Part shown: positions 33,771 through 42,761 of the stretch, piece after piece | How positions within the stretch are numbered: the stretch's first letter is position 1 | How the letters are laid out: each line of letters starts with the position of its first letter | Position numbers and translations under genes: made by a program | Assembly (NCBI GenBank): GCA_020633995.1 | Contig: JACKCO010000004.1 | Span: forward strand, 1-64,000 | DNA: 64,000 bases | From: Campylobacterota bacterium | GTDB lineage: Bacteria; Babelota; Babeliae; Babelales; RVW-14 | Direction: 5' to 3' | The notes under the pieces: generated by a model | What the model saw: the letters and a program-made list of their open reading frames with translations, nothing else | Told to the model about the DNA's origin: nothing | Database searches by the model: none

Positions 33771-33865
33771 TGATTGGGTTCCTTTGTTTTTATGTGTGTT
33801 TTTGCTACATTAAAGCAAGTTTTTTCGATTTAATGGTCAGATGCATAAATGTGAAAGGTTTTTGC

Positions 33866-36619
33866 GTGCATAGAATAAAGAAAGACGCATTATTTGTGGT
33901 AGATGGTTCATACCTGTTGTACCGTTCATTTTATGCAATAAAACCATTATACACATCAAAGGGACTTCCGACTAATGCAATATATGGATTTGCTCGTGCT
34001 ATAAAAAAGATGCTTGATCGTTTTCAACCACAAAACATTGTTGTTGCCTGGGATGCAAAAGGTAAATTGCAACGTTCAGAGGTTTATGCGGAATATAAAC
34101 AGACTCGTCAGAAGCCGCCAAGTGATTTGTTTGAGCAGAAGGATTATATTATTCAAATGCTTGACCTGATTGGAATGTGTCAAATTGCTGAACCGGGTTA
34201 TGAGGCCGATGATATTATTGCAACACTTGTTAAGGAATATAAAGATACTCAGGTTGTTCTTGCTTGTCCCGATAAAGATGTTTATCAGCTCCTTTTTCAA
34301 AATGTGTTGATATGGGATGTATTCAAAGACCGCATCATTAACGCGGACGATTTTAAGCAAGAAAAATCTTTTGGATTTGAAAAAGTGCCATTTTACTATG
34401 CACTGGTAGGCGATAGTTCCGATAATATACCAGGTGTACGGGGTATTGGTCCGAAGGCCGCTACTGAAATAGTTCAGCAGTTTGATAGTCTTGATGATTT
34501 GTATAAAAACCTAGATAAGATTGATAAACCGCGCAGGCGGCAGTTGCTTGAGGAAAATAAAGATAATGCTTACCTAAGCCATGAGCTTTTCACGTTGGTG
34601 TCCGTTCCCATAAAAGTAAAAAAGAGTGACTTTACTTTTGACAGGAATGCCTGGGCGAAAGCGCGTGATTTTTTTGTGGAATTTGAGTTTGCCTCATTGG
34701 TCAGAGATGTGGACAGAGAGTTTGGGGCACCGACACAGAGTTTGCAGCAAGCAGGTCAGGAACAACAAACGCTTTTTGACCAATCTCACGATCAATTAAA
34801 AGCAAAAAAATGGAAATGTATTATTGTCCAGACAATGGAGGGGTTAGATGAGTTATGTGCAACGTTAAAAGAAAGTCCGTGGTGTGCAGTTGACACCGAA
34901 ACAAATGGGCCGGACGCTTTGCAAGATGATTTGGTTGGTTTTTGTTTTGCAGTGAATAAAAAAGAAGCTTACTATGTTCCAGTTGCTCACAAGCAGGGGC
35001 AACAACTTGACTTGAAGGTAGTCACTAATCGACTCAAGCCTATCTTGGAAAGCAAATCATCCAAGTTGGTTATGCAAAATGCTAAATTTGATCACTTGGT
35101 CTTAGCCCGGCATGGTTTTTCTTTGCGCCCTGTGGCGTTCGACACTATTCTTGCGGCAAATCTGGTGAGAAATGCCTGGCAGAAAGTGGGACTTAAAGAT
35201 TTATCAGCCTTCTTCCTTAAAGAGCCGATGCAGAAGTACAAAGATGTTGTTGGTAAGGCTAAGTCGATAGCCGATATTAGTATTGAACATGCTGCGTTAT
35301 ACGGTGCCCATGATGCGCTGCAAACATTTAAATTGAAATCGGTTTTAGAAAAAGAGCTTGGAAAAGATTCTAAGCTTAAGTCAATTTTTACTACCATTGA
35401 AATGCCCCTTTACATGGTTCTGACAAAAATGGAGCAGCATGGGATTATGCTTGACACTCAAAAGCTGGCAGTAGTGAGCAAAGAAGTTGATGCAGAGCTT
35501 GAAAAAATTGAAAGCAAGATTTTTGCGGCACTTGAAGAGCATGACAAAAAGCCAATAGCAGTTAACCTGAAGTCACCTAAGCAGCTTGAACATCTACTCT
35601 TTAATGTACTGGGTCTGCCAATAGTTAAAAAAAGTAGTAAAGGGAGCAGATCCACTGATCAAGAGGTTCTGCAAGTTCTTGCCAAACAACATCCTATTCC
35701 CGGGATGATTTTAACGCATCGAGCTCTGACCAAGCTTAAAAATACCTATTTGGGGCCGCTACCATCGTTTATCAATCCCCAAACAGGCAGAATACACACG
35801 TCATACTCGCAAACACAGGTAGCAACAGGACGATTATCAAGCAATAATCCAAACTTGCAAAACATCCCCGCTAGTGAGGGGTATGGCATTAAAGTGCGTT
35901 CAGCATTTGTTCCACCAGAGGGATGTGTGTTTTTGTCAGCAGATTACTCTCAAATTGAACTGCGTGTCTTGGCTCATTTAAGCAAAGATCCCCTTCTTAT
36001 TGAGACGTTTAAAGAGGACCAGGACATTCACCGGGCGATTGCGGCACAGCTTTTTGATGTGTCGGTTGATAAAGTTACCCATGAGCAGAGGCAAATTGGC
36101 AAGCGTATTAATTTTAGCATTATGTATGGTATGACGCCGTATGGGTTGTCAAAAGATCTTGGAATTTCTATGAGCGAAGCGAAAGATTGTATAGATAGGT
36201 ATTTTGAACAATATGCAAAAGTAGGTGAGTGGATGGAGAGGGTTGTTGATAAAGCAAAAGAGTTAGGCTATACCCAGACCTGGAAAGGTAGAAGGCGGTA
36301 TATTCCAGAGCTTGCAGAGCAGAACAAGACATTATTTGAGGCTGGTAAGCGTGTTGCGATTAATACTCCGGTGCAAGGTACGCAAGCAGAAATTATCAAA
36401 TGTGCAATGATAGAAATAGATCGTGTTTTTGAGCAGCACAAGCTTGCATCTAAGATGATTCTTCAAATACATGACGAATTGGTTTTTGAAGTAAAAAACA
36501 ACGAGTATGAGCAGGTAGAAAAAGTAGTTAGGCAGGTGATGGAAGGTATTGTTGACTGGGAAGTAGCGTTAAAAGTTACCATTAGAAAAGGTAAAAGCTG
36601 GGGAGACGTAACAAAATAA
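33866..36619 (+). CDS. polA: DNA polymerase I
   Basis: Repair and Okazaki-fragment polymerase. I place the start at GTG 33866, 7 bases after AAAGG, giving HRIKKDALFVVDGSYLLYR, aligned with the usual N-terminus; longer in-frame starts upstream run into ruvX on the other strand. The 5' nuclease covers ~1-290 (PDKDVYQLL, GDSSDNIPGVRGIGPKAA). The proofreading domain has all three sites: DTET (~343), NAKFD and YGAHD. Polymerase motifs are DYSQIELR (~692), RQIGKRINFSIMYG and IHDELVFEV (~868). At 917 residues it is full length and all three activities appear intact. Confidence 0.96.
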   Translation: MHRIKKDALFVVDGSYLLYRSFYAIKPLYTSKGLPTNAIYGFARAIKKMLDRFQPQNIVVAWDAKGKLQRSEVYAEYKQTRQKPPSDLFEQKDYIIQMLDLIGMCQIAEPGYEADDIIATLVKEYKDTQVVLACPDKDVYQLLFQNVLIWDVFKDRIINADDFKQEKSFGFEKVPFYYALVGDSSDNIPGVRGIGPKAATEIVQQFDSLDDLYKNLDKIDKPRRRQLLEENKDNAYLSHELFTLVSVPIKVKKSDFTFDRNAWAKARDFFVEFEFASLVRDVDREFGAPTQSLQQAGQEQQTLFDQSHDQLKAKKWKCIIVQTMEGLDELCATLKESPWCAVDTETNGPDALQDDLVGFCFAVNKKEAYYVPVAHKQGQQLDLKVVTNRLKPILESKSSKLVMQNAKFDHLVLARHGFSLRPVAFDTILAANLVRNAWQKVGLKDLSAFFLKEPMQKYKDVVGKAKSIADISIEHAALYGAHDALQTFKLKSVLEKELGKDSKLKSIFTTIEMPLYMVLTKMEQHGIMLDTQKLAVVSKEVDAELEKIESKIFAALEEHDKKPIAVNLKSPKQLEHLLFNVLGLPIVKKSSKGSRSTDQEVLQVLAKQHPIPGMILTHRALTKLKNTYLGPLPSFINPQTGRIHTSYSQTQVATGRLSSNNPNLQNIPASEGYGIKVRSAFVPPEGCVFLSADYSQIELRVLAHLSKDPLLIETFKEDQDIHRAIAAQLFDVSVDKVTHEQRQIGKRINFSIMYGMTPYGLSKDLGISMSEAKDCIDRYFEQYAKVGEWMERVVDKAKELGYTQTWKGRRRYIPELAEQNKTLFEAGKRVAINTPVQGTQAEIIKCAMIEIDRVFEQHKLASKMILQIHDELVFEVKNNEYEQVEKVVRQVMEGIVDWEVALKVTIRKGKSWGDVTK

Positions 36620-36621
36620 TT

Positions 36622-36651
36622 TTGACTTTTTTCAAAAACTGGGCAGAATAT
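36622..36651 (+). promoter_or_regulatory. Possible promoter for rpmA-secF
   Basis: TTGACT (36622-36627) and GAATAT (36646-36651) are 18 bases apart in the 146-base gap between polA and rpmA. An overlapping TATATC offers an alternative -10. The -10 match is only moderate. Confidence 0.35.
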
Positions 36652-36765
36652 ATCTATTCTGAGTGCTTGAGCCTTCTTTGGTAAAGGCATCGGATAATCA
36701 TAATAAAGTATCCTCGTAATTATTTTAAGTTTGTCTTTAATTACAACATTCAAAGGATTAGTCAC

Positions 36766-37029
36766 ATGGCAACGAGTAAGAGCGGCGGTTCGTCGAGTAA
36801 CGGTCGCGATAGTATAGGTAAACGGTTAGGCTGTAAGCGTTTTGATAACCAATTTGTAAACGCAGGTGAGATTCTAGTCCGTCAAAGAGGGACTCGTTTT
36901 CATCCTGGCAAAAATGTTATGCGCGGCAAAGATGATACACTTTTTGCAACCGCGTCGGGTCATGTTAAATATGGCAAGGGGTTAAAAGGCAGAAGATATA
37001 TTCAAATATTATCTGCGGAGAGTAATTAA
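36766..37029 (+). CDS. rpmA: 50S ribosomal protein bL27
   Basis: bL27 lies near the peptidyl-transferase centre of the large subunit. The 87-residue product shows the conserved GGSSSNGRDSIGKRLGCKRF, GEILVRQRGTRFHPGKNV, GKDDTLFATASGHVKY. The N-terminus ATSKSGGSSSNG differs slightly from the common AHKKGGGSSRNG. Its usual partner rplU (bL21) is not upstream; polA is instead. secF begins 38 bases downstream. Confidence 0.97.
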   Translation: MATSKSGGSSSNGRDSIGKRLGCKRFDNQFVNAGEILVRQRGTRFHPGKNVMRGKDDTLFATASGHVKYGKGLKGRRYIQILSAESN

Positions 37030-37067
37030 TATAGTTTTTTAATTTTTCATTATGCACTGGAGAAGCA

Positions 37068-37970
37068 ATGCATACTGCAGCAGGCTCTGTTTCTTACAAG
37101 TATGACTTTTTAAAGTATCGTTATGTTTTAATTGGCATATCATTGGCGTTTATGATTACAGGTGCTTTGGCATATGTAGTTCGCGGGGGCTTTAAGTATC
37201 ATATTGATTTTACAGGTGGTGCTGAACTTCGTGTTACGTTTCAAAAGCCCATAGAGACTGGGCAGCTGCGTAATTTTGTTAGCAATGAGGGTTGGGGTGA
37301 CGCCAGCATTCAAAGCGTTGGGAAGGAATCGCGTAGTTTTTTGGTGCGTGTAGGAAGTCTTGAAAGTAGTACAGAACAACAAATTGTTGAGTCACTTCAA
37401 AAAGGATTTCCCGATAACAAGGCAAAAGTTGATAGTATTCAGTGGATTGGCCCAGAAGTAGGGCGCGATACAACGCGCAATGCTCTCATTGCGGTCTTGC
37501 TATCTATGCTTATTTTGCTTATCTATATAGCGGTTCGATTTGAGTTGCGATTTGGTGTTGGAGGAGTCGTAGCCTTAGCGCATGACGTACTTGCTGTTTT
37601 GGTCTTTCTCCTTTTGTCTGGGGAGCCATTCTCCCTGCATGTGCTTGCATCAGTGCTTGCGGTGCTTGGGTATTCGCTTAATGATTCCATTGTTATATTC
37701 AGTAAAATTAGAGAGAATTTAAAGTTGCATAAAAATGCTTCAGAGTATGACATAGCTAATCTAAGCATTAATCAAACCTTGACAAGAACGCTGTTGACAA
37801 GTTTAACAACTTTTCTCTCAGTCTTCGCTGTTTTTTTGCTTGGAGGTGAGTCGTTGCGGGGGTTGTCTTCTGTGATGCTTATAGGCATTGTTTTTGGAAC
37901 ATACTCTTCCATTTACATTGCTAGTCCAGTAATGCTTGCTTTTCATAATAAAAAATCTAAAGCTCGATAA
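37068..37970 (+). CDS. secF: Protein translocase subunit SecF
   Basis: SecF works with SecD to use the proton gradient for late steps of Sec export at the inner membrane. It has an N-terminal helix (YVLIGISLAFMITGALAYVV), then FKYHIDFTGGAELRVTF (the SecD/F periplasmic hallmark), WIGPEVGRDTTRNAL, the conserved VRFELRFGVGGVVALAHDV and LGYSLNDSIVIFSKIREN, and RTLLTSLTTFLSV. Six membrane segments in total and 300 residues, as expected. secD is not adjacent. The gene ends before a hairpin at 38003. Confidence 0.95.
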   Translation: MHTAAGSVSYKYDFLKYRYVLIGISLAFMITGALAYVVRGGFKYHIDFTGGAELRVTFQKPIETGQLRNFVSNEGWGDASIQSVGKESRSFLVRVGSLESSTEQQIVESLQKGFPDNKAKVDSIQWIGPEVGRDTTRNALIAVLLSMLILLIYIAVRFELRFGVGGVVALAHDVLAVLVFLLLSGEPFSLHVLASVLAVLGYSLNDSIVIFSKIRENLKLHKNASEYDIANLSINQTLTRTLLTSLTTFLSVFAVFLLGGESLRGLSSVMLIGIVFGTYSSIYIASPVMLAFHNKKSKAR

Positions 37971-38002
37971 TACAGTATTTTATACTGCATGAAATATTTG
38001 CG

Positions 38003-38050
38003 TTGCAGGTATGGTTCTTGTAAAAACAAGGACCATACTGCAATTTCTTT
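38003..38050 (+). terminator. Terminator after secF
   Basis: GTATGGTTCTTGT (38009-38021) pairs with ACAAGGACCATAC (38026-38038) with one G-U wobble around an AAAA loop. TTGCA/TGCAA extends the stem after a bulged G. TTTCTTT follows. Confidence 0.7.
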
Positions 38051-38150
38051 ACAAACGCACGAGAGATAATGCACAGTAGCCGTATTGCTACGTGGTGTAA
38101 AATGTTGAAAAAGAATCTGTTTAATATCTTTTATTCTCATACAAAAACTC

Positions 38151-39797
38151 ATGGTAGATGCTAAAGAAAAAGAAATGCGAAATAAGAAAATGAATCCAGA
38201 AACAGATCCCCGTAATGTGACTTCGGTGAAAAAAGATGTTAAGAAAGTTCCTCTTGCTTCTGTAAATACTAGTAATAAAAGCACAAGAAATGGTTCGATA
38301 CCGAGTTCTTTGAAGGTAGAAAATCAAAGAAAAAGGAAAGGTACTGTATTGAGTAAGAATAATGTTTCTTCAAAGACTGGTGAGCAATTAGATAAGTCAT
38401 CGTCAAGCTCGACTGCCCAAACAGGCACGAAGGAAGAAGTAGTTAGTAGGGAGGGGACCTCGCCTACCTCGGCTCGCGATGGGAATGGGGGATCCAAAGT
38501 GGAACAAAATAAAAATAGCGTTACAGCGCCAAAATCTTCAATTAATGTGCAAGAACTCAAAGAAATGGGCATCACTAAATTAATTGCGTATGCACAAAGC
38601 ATTGGTCTTACTGATGTGAGTTCGTTTAAAAAACAAGAAATAATTTTTAAAATTTTAGAATCTCAATCTGATCAAAAGGTCGAAATTTATGGGGAAGGCG
38701 TTTTGGAGCGCTTACCTGATGGATTTGGTTTTTTACGCTCACCTAAGTTTAGTTATGTTCCTGGACCAGATGATATCTACGTTTCTCCCGCTCACATTAA
38801 GCGTTTTGGGCTTAGAACTGGTGATGTTGTACGTGGTATTTTGAGAAAGCCAAAAGAGGGTGAGAAGTACTTTGCTTTGCAACGGGTTGAGAATGTTAAT
38901 TTTCAGGCGCCATCCAACGCAGCAGCACGTACAGTATATGAAAATTTGACGCCGCTCTTTCCAGACGAAAAATTCAATTTAGAAGGTGATCCGTCTGTTA
39001 TTTCAACGCGTATTCTTGATATGTTTGTGCCGATTGGTAAAGGGCAGCGTGGTCTGATTGTTGCACCTCCAAAAACGGGTAAAACGATTTTGCTTAAAGA
39101 GGTTGCAAACACTATTGCGCATAATCATCCAGAAGTTCATATGATGATGCTTCTCATTGATGAGCGGCCCGAAGAAGTGACGGACATGGAGCGTTCGGTT
39201 AATGCAGAAGTCATTAGCTCAACGTTTGATGAATTCGCAACACGACACGTTCAGGTTGCAGAAATTGTGCTTGAAAAGGCAAAGCGCTTGGTTGAAGCTG
39301 GTCGAGATGTTGTTATATTCTTAGACTCTCTTACTCGTCTTGCTCGTGCATACAATACACTTGCGCCGTCATCGGGAAAAGTTTTGACTGGTGGTATAGA
39401 TGCAAATGCCCTGCAGCGACCAAAGCGTTTTCTCGGTGCCGCGCGAAATATTGAAGAAGGTGGATCTCTTACTATTTTAGCTACAGCGCTTGTAGAAACC
39501 GGCTCAAAAATGGACGAAGTCATTTTTGAAGAGTTCAAAGGAACGGGCAATATGGAAATTCATCTAACCAGAAAATTGAGCAATAAAAAGACATTTCCTG
39601 CCTATGACTTACAGATTTCTGGTACACGTCGTGAAGACCTTCTGCTTGAGCCGCATCAGGTTCGTAACATGTGGGTACTGCAAAAATTTCTTGGTACTAT
39701 GAATACGAGTGATGGCATGGAGTTTTTGATTGAAAAAATGCGTAAGCATAAAACAAATCAGGAGTTCCTGGAAATCATGAGTAAGCAGAAAAAATAA
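38151..39797 (+). CDS. rho: Transcription termination factor Rho
   Basis: Hexameric RNA helicase that ends transcription at untranslated RNA. Residues ~1-125 are a low-complexity extension rich in Ser, Thr, Lys and Asn, absent from short Rho proteins and seen in some phyla. The Rho N-terminal helical domain follows (LKEMGITKLIAYAQSIGL), then the RNA-binding cold-shock-like domain (EGVLERLPDGFGFLRSP, DDIYVSPAHIKRFGLRTGD). The ATPase has GQRGLIVAPPKTGKT (~300), LLIDERPEEVTDM, VIFLDSLTRLARA and the R-loop region GTGNMEIHL. It ends 6 bases before tsaD. The start choice (38151) is uncertain by up to ~13 codons since no good binding site is visible. Confidence 0.95.
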   Translation: MVDAKEKEMRNKKMNPETDPRNVTSVKKDVKKVPLASVNTSNKSTRNGSIPSSLKVENQRKRKGTVLSKNNVSSKTGEQLDKSSSSSTAQTGTKEEVVSREGTSPTSARDGNGGSKVEQNKNSVTAPKSSINVQELKEMGITKLIAYAQSIGLTDVSSFKKQEIIFKILESQSDQKVEIYGEGVLERLPDGFGFLRSPKFSYVPGPDDIYVSPAHIKRFGLRTGDVVRGILRKPKEGEKYFALQRVENVNFQAPSNAAARTVYENLTPLFPDEKFNLEGDPSVISTRILDMFVPIGKGQRGLIVAPPKTGKTILLKEVANTIAHNHPEVHMMMLLIDERPEEVTDMERSVNAEVISSTFDEFATRHVQVAEIVLEKAKRLVEAGRDVVIFLDSLTRLARAYNTLAPSSGKVLTGGIDANALQRPKRFLGAARNIEEGGSLTILATALVETGSKMDEVIFEEFKGTGNMEIHLTRKLSNKKTFPAYDLQISGTRREDLLLEPHQVRNMWVLQKFLGTMNTSDGMEFLIEKMRKHKTNQEFLEIMSKQKK

Positions 39798-39803
39798 GCG
39801 TGC

Positions 39804-40850
39804 ATGAATCTTATTCTTGGTATTGAAACATCGTGTGATGAAACTGGTGCTGCGCTTTATTCGATAACGCAGCAAAAAATTCTAGCACACAGTCTTTTTT
39901 CTCAAATTGCCTTGCATAAGCAGTATGGGGGTGTTGTTCCAGAGATAGCCTCCCGCTCACAACTCGAGAAAATTGATGTTATTGTGCAGCATGTACTCGA
40001 CCAAGCAGGGCTTTCTATGGGCGATGTAGATGCAATCGCCGTGACAAGCAAACCTGGGCTTGCAGGTTCGCTGCTTGTCGGAACATGCTTTGCAAAGGGA
40101 CTTGCGTGGGCATACAACAAGAAGATTATAGCTATAGATCATCTTGAGGGTCATGTTTTTTCGTCTTTTCTTGCTGCGGATGGTTCTCTTAATCAAGCGG
40201 TTCCATTTCCCCATGTGTGTTTGACAGCATCAGGCGGGCATACGTCGGTGTATCACGTGAATGGTTTTGGAGATTACCAAACGTTGGGTTCAACGATTGA
40301 TGATGCAGCAGGAGAGGCCTTTGATAAAATTGCTAAAGTTCTTGGTTATGGCTATCCTGGTGGGCAGATTATAGAAGAGCTTGCAGGAGAAGCTGATTTT
40401 ATTGATTACCTTAATTATCCACGGACTAAAAATCCAAACGGTGATGTTTTCTTTTCATTTTCTGGTTTGAAAACGGCGGTGTTGTATAGCCTTGTCAAAA
40501 AGGGCGTTTATGATCTTGAAACAGGACCAGTCAAGCAGGCTATGACGCCGCAGTTAGCGCGAGAAGTAGCAAGTTCTCTGCTTGTATGCATTGCCGATAT
40601 TTTTTCTAATAACATAGCATGCGTGCTAAAAAAACAGCCGGGTATCAAGGCTGTTACGTTTGTTGGAGGGGTTGCTTGTAATCGATACATTCAAAAGCGT
40701 CTACAGCAACTTTGTGACAAAAAAAGGGTACAGCTCTTTGTAGCTCCACGTTCTTTTTGTACTGATAATGGAGCGATGATTGCCTTTGTAGGTGGCTACA
40801 AAACGGAGCAGCGTCAGTTTTCTGATAGTACTTTTGATATTATGAAATAA
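39804..40850 (+). CDS. tsaD: tRNA N6-threonylcarbamoyladenosine synthase catalytic subunit TsaD
   Basis: TsaD transfers threonylcarbamoyl to A37 of tRNAs that read ANN codons. It is an ASKHA-fold protein with ILGIETSCDETGAAL, GGVVPEIASRSQLEKI, the metal motif HLEGH (~112), LTASGGHTSVYHV, LGSTIDDAAGEAFDKIAKVLG, YPGG, and FVGGVACNRYIQKRL near the end. 348 residues is normal. It is closely coupled to rho (6 bases). Partner genes tsaB/tsaC/tsaE are outside the window. Cys residues are frequent compared with relatives but nothing essential is missing. Confidence 0.96.
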   Translation: MNLILGIETSCDETGAALYSITQQKILAHSLFSQIALHKQYGGVVPEIASRSQLEKIDVIVQHVLDQAGLSMGDVDAIAVTSKPGLAGSLLVGTCFAKGLAWAYNKKIIAIDHLEGHVFSSFLAADGSLNQAVPFPHVCLTASGGHTSVYHVNGFGDYQTLGSTIDDAAGEAFDKIAKVLGYGYPGGQIIEELAGEADFIDYLNYPRTKNPNGDVFFSFSGLKTAVLYSLVKKGVYDLETGPVKQAMTPQLAREVASSLLVCIADIFSNNIACVLKKQPGIKAVTFVGGVACNRYIQKRLQQLCDKKRVQLFVAPRSFCTDNGAMIAFVGGYKTEQRQFSDSTFDIMK

Positions 40851-40853
40851 GGT

Positions 40854-41615
40854 TTACTGCATCAAAGAAATCTTAACTTTGTTATTGTCGCTAGAGTTTT
40901 TTTTCTCTTCTTTAATTGTTTCATGAAATGGTTTACTGTCCAATGCGTACAGTAGAGATTTTGCTGAAAGACGCCTAAGTTCTTCAGTTTCATGCTTTGT
41001 TAAATGAATTACAGGCAGTTTAATGATGTCTGTTGAAGCATCCAGCTCCCAGTCTTCAACTTTAGCAACATGTTTAGGATCAATCATAACAATAACGCTT
41101 TGTTCTGGGATAGTGTATTCTTTTTTTTCAAGATTTTTTTCTTTACTAGACCACACGGCAAACTTTTTGCGACCGTGTTTCTTTAGCGAGAAATAACGGT
41201 AGCGTTTCTCGGGTAAAAGTTGTAGATATTCGACGGTATTTTTGTCGGAAACAAAATCAACAGCTTTGGTTATAACAAAGCCAATTTTTTCGGGTATTTC
41301 TTCTCCATTGAGTGGGAAAGAATAAAATCCCTCCTCGTCGCTATTTACCTCCTTGCCTGCAAAATAAACTTTAAATGGGGGTGCCTTTTGAGTAGGATCA
41401 CTAACGTTGATGCATCCTTTGAGTGTTGCTTGTTTATCTTTGCTGCTTGTGCTGCTTGTTCGTCCGCCTTTTTTTCTGCTTCGGGGGCCTGGTTTTTCTG
41501 CTGCTAAAAGCTCTTCAAGGCTTTCAAAGGTGTTTTCTTTTTCATCTGTGTTAGCATAGAGTGTGAAGAAAATACAAACAGTCATAAGCAATGACTGTAT
41601 CTTTATTTTTTTCAT
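40854..41615 (-). CDS. Exported protein of unknown function (253 residues)
   Basis: I start at ATG 41615 because TGAGGC lies just upstream on this strand; the ATG at 41627 overlaps that site. The signal peptide is KKIKIQSLLMTVCIFFTLYANT. A charged, Ser/Lys-rich linker (~40-65) leads into a region resembling a small beta-sandwich of the carboxypeptidase-regulatory kind (TLKGCINVSDPTQKAPPFKVYFAGKEVNSDEEGFYSFPL), a common carbohydrate- or peptide-binding add-on. The C-terminal part is helical and charged. It is convergent with tsaD (3-base gap) with no clear hairpin. Confidence 0.65.
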   Translation of the reverse strand: MKKIKIQSLLMTVCIFFTLYANTDEKENTFESLEELLAAEKPGPRSRKKGGRTSSTSSKDKQATLKGCINVSDPTQKAPPFKVYFAGKEVNSDEEGFYSFPLNGEEIPEKIGFVITKAVDFVSDKNTVEYLQLLPEKRYRYFSLKKHGRKKFAVWSSKEKNLEKKEYTIPEQSVIVMIDPKHVAKVEDWELDASTDIIKLPVIHLTKHETEELRRLSAKSLLYALDSKPFHETIKEEKKNSSDNNKVKISLMQ

Positions 41616-41728
41616 ATATAGCCTCATTAAAATAGTCTAATTGTTGAATTAATGGTCAGTTTCTAGTCTGAAGAGGAGACTGAATTTTAGCAAGTTTTTA
41701 TAAAAAACTGAAAAAGTCGTTTTTACAT

Positions 41729-41757
41729 TTGACATTTAGCTTGAATGGGGGTACCAT
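41729..41757 (+). promoter_or_regulatory. tRNA-Gly promoter
   Basis: A consensus TTGACA (41729-41734), 17-base spacer and TACCAT (41752-41757), about 37 bases before the first base of the tRNA. Confidence 0.7.
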
Positions 41758-41794
41758 CTTATGCATAAATTCTTCAAAAAAACATTGAAATTAA

Positions 41795-41869
41795 GCGGGA
41801 ATAGCTCAGTGGTAGAGCATTGCCTTGCCAAGGCAAGGGTCGCGGGTTCAAATCCCGTTTCCCGCTCCA
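41795..41869 (+). tRNA. tRNA-Gly (anticodon GCC)
   Basis: A complete cloverleaf: acceptor GCGGGAA/TTCCCGC, D-stem GCTC/GAGC with AGTGGTA loop, anticodon stem TTGCC/GGCAA around TTGCCAA (anticodon GCC, Gly), T-arm GCGGG-TTCAAAT-CCCGT with a closing G-U pair, discriminator T and an encoded CCA end. No intron or mismatch. It has its own promoter. Confidence 0.97.
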
Positions 41870-42077
41870 TTAAAATTACAACAAGAAATTGCGTCTTGAG
41901 CGATGTTTTTTCCATTTCATGTTGTTTTCTTTGTAAAAAAATAACATTTCCATCATACTAAAGTAGTAGGGGGTACAAGTAGCACATGTATTTTACATGC
42001 TCACACAAAGGCACTAAGCTTGATGTTACTCACGTATTTTTATTAAATAATCGATCATTTGGAAAGGTTTTCTTGCG

Positions 42078-42761
42078 ATGAAGTCGATGCTGCATGAAGG
42101 ATCTACTGTTTTAAAAGCCATAGAAAAAGCATGGGTTGATTCTGGTAAACCAGCAGAGTTCAAAATTAATGTTCTCGAGGCAGGGCAGACGGGGTTTTTG
42201 GGTTTCTCAAAGCACCCGGCAATTGTTTCGATAACGTATGACCAGAAAAAGGTTGCTCAGCACCAACGTCCAGAGCAACGCGGTCGTCAAACATCTAATC
42301 CTGCGCCTAAAAAAGTTCAGGGACAAGGCCGTGAGCAAGATACTCGACGAGCTAGTCAGCCGCAACATAATAATAGGGATAATAGGAAAAAACAACAGTT
42401 GCAGCCGCAACAAAGAATTTTGCAGCCTAAGGCTTCTTCTTTACCTCAGGGCGATCAGCCTAAAAGAGAGCAGCCGATACATACGGGATGGCACCAAGAC
42501 CTTGTAGATGATGTCACTGCGTGGTGCAGAGATTTTGTTAGACATTTGGGAACTAACGTAGCGTTTACAACAAAGATTGAAAAGAATGTCTTGCGCATAA
42601 CGTTTGAACGAAGCGCCTGTCCAAAGCCCGATGAAGAAAAGTCTTTGTACGGTGGGATGTCGTATCTTTTAATCCAGTTTCTGAAGAAAAAACATCGCAA
42701 AAAATTTGCCGGATACCATATTGTTTTAGGCACAAAATCTTCGCATGACCAGAGAAAATAA
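42078..42761 (+). CDS. Jag/KhpB-type RNA-binding protein, apparently lacking R3H
   Basis: Jag (KhpB) proteins have a Jag-N domain, a KH domain and usually an R3H domain, bind RNA and affect cell elongation. Here the Jag-N domain is at ~1-52 (STVLKAIEKAW, EAGQTGFLGFSKHPAIV). A long Gln/Arg/Pro-rich linker spans ~55-135. A KH-like segment follows (VAFTTKIEKNVLRITFE, GGMSYLLIQFLKKKHRKKFAG). The protein ends there, so R3H is missing. Position directly before mnmE is the classic jag context; yidC and rnpA are absent, a tRNA is upstream. It overlaps mnmE by 17 bases. Confidence 0.78.
   Translation: MKSMLHEGSTVLKAIEKAWVDSGKPAEFKINVLEAGQTGFLGFSKHPAIVSITYDQKKVAQHQRPEQRGRQTSNPAPKKVQGQGREQDTRRASQPQHNNRDNRKKQQLQPQQRILQPKASSLPQGDQPKREQPIHTGWHQDLVDDVTAWCRDFVRHLGTNVAFTTKIEKNVLRITFERSACPKPDEEKSLYGGMSYLLIQFLKKKHRKKFAGYHIVLGTKSSHDQRK

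Noticed and set aside
33710..33865. Extended N-terminus of polA starting at 33710
   Set aside because: It runs antisense through ruvX, and the extra residues do not resemble the polymerase. GTG 33866 with AAAGG gives the standard start.
41761..41961. 66-codon ORF running through the tRNA-Gly gene
   Set aside because: It is a by-product of the tRNA sequence. The cloverleaf is complete and has its own promoter; the protein would have no binding site or domain.
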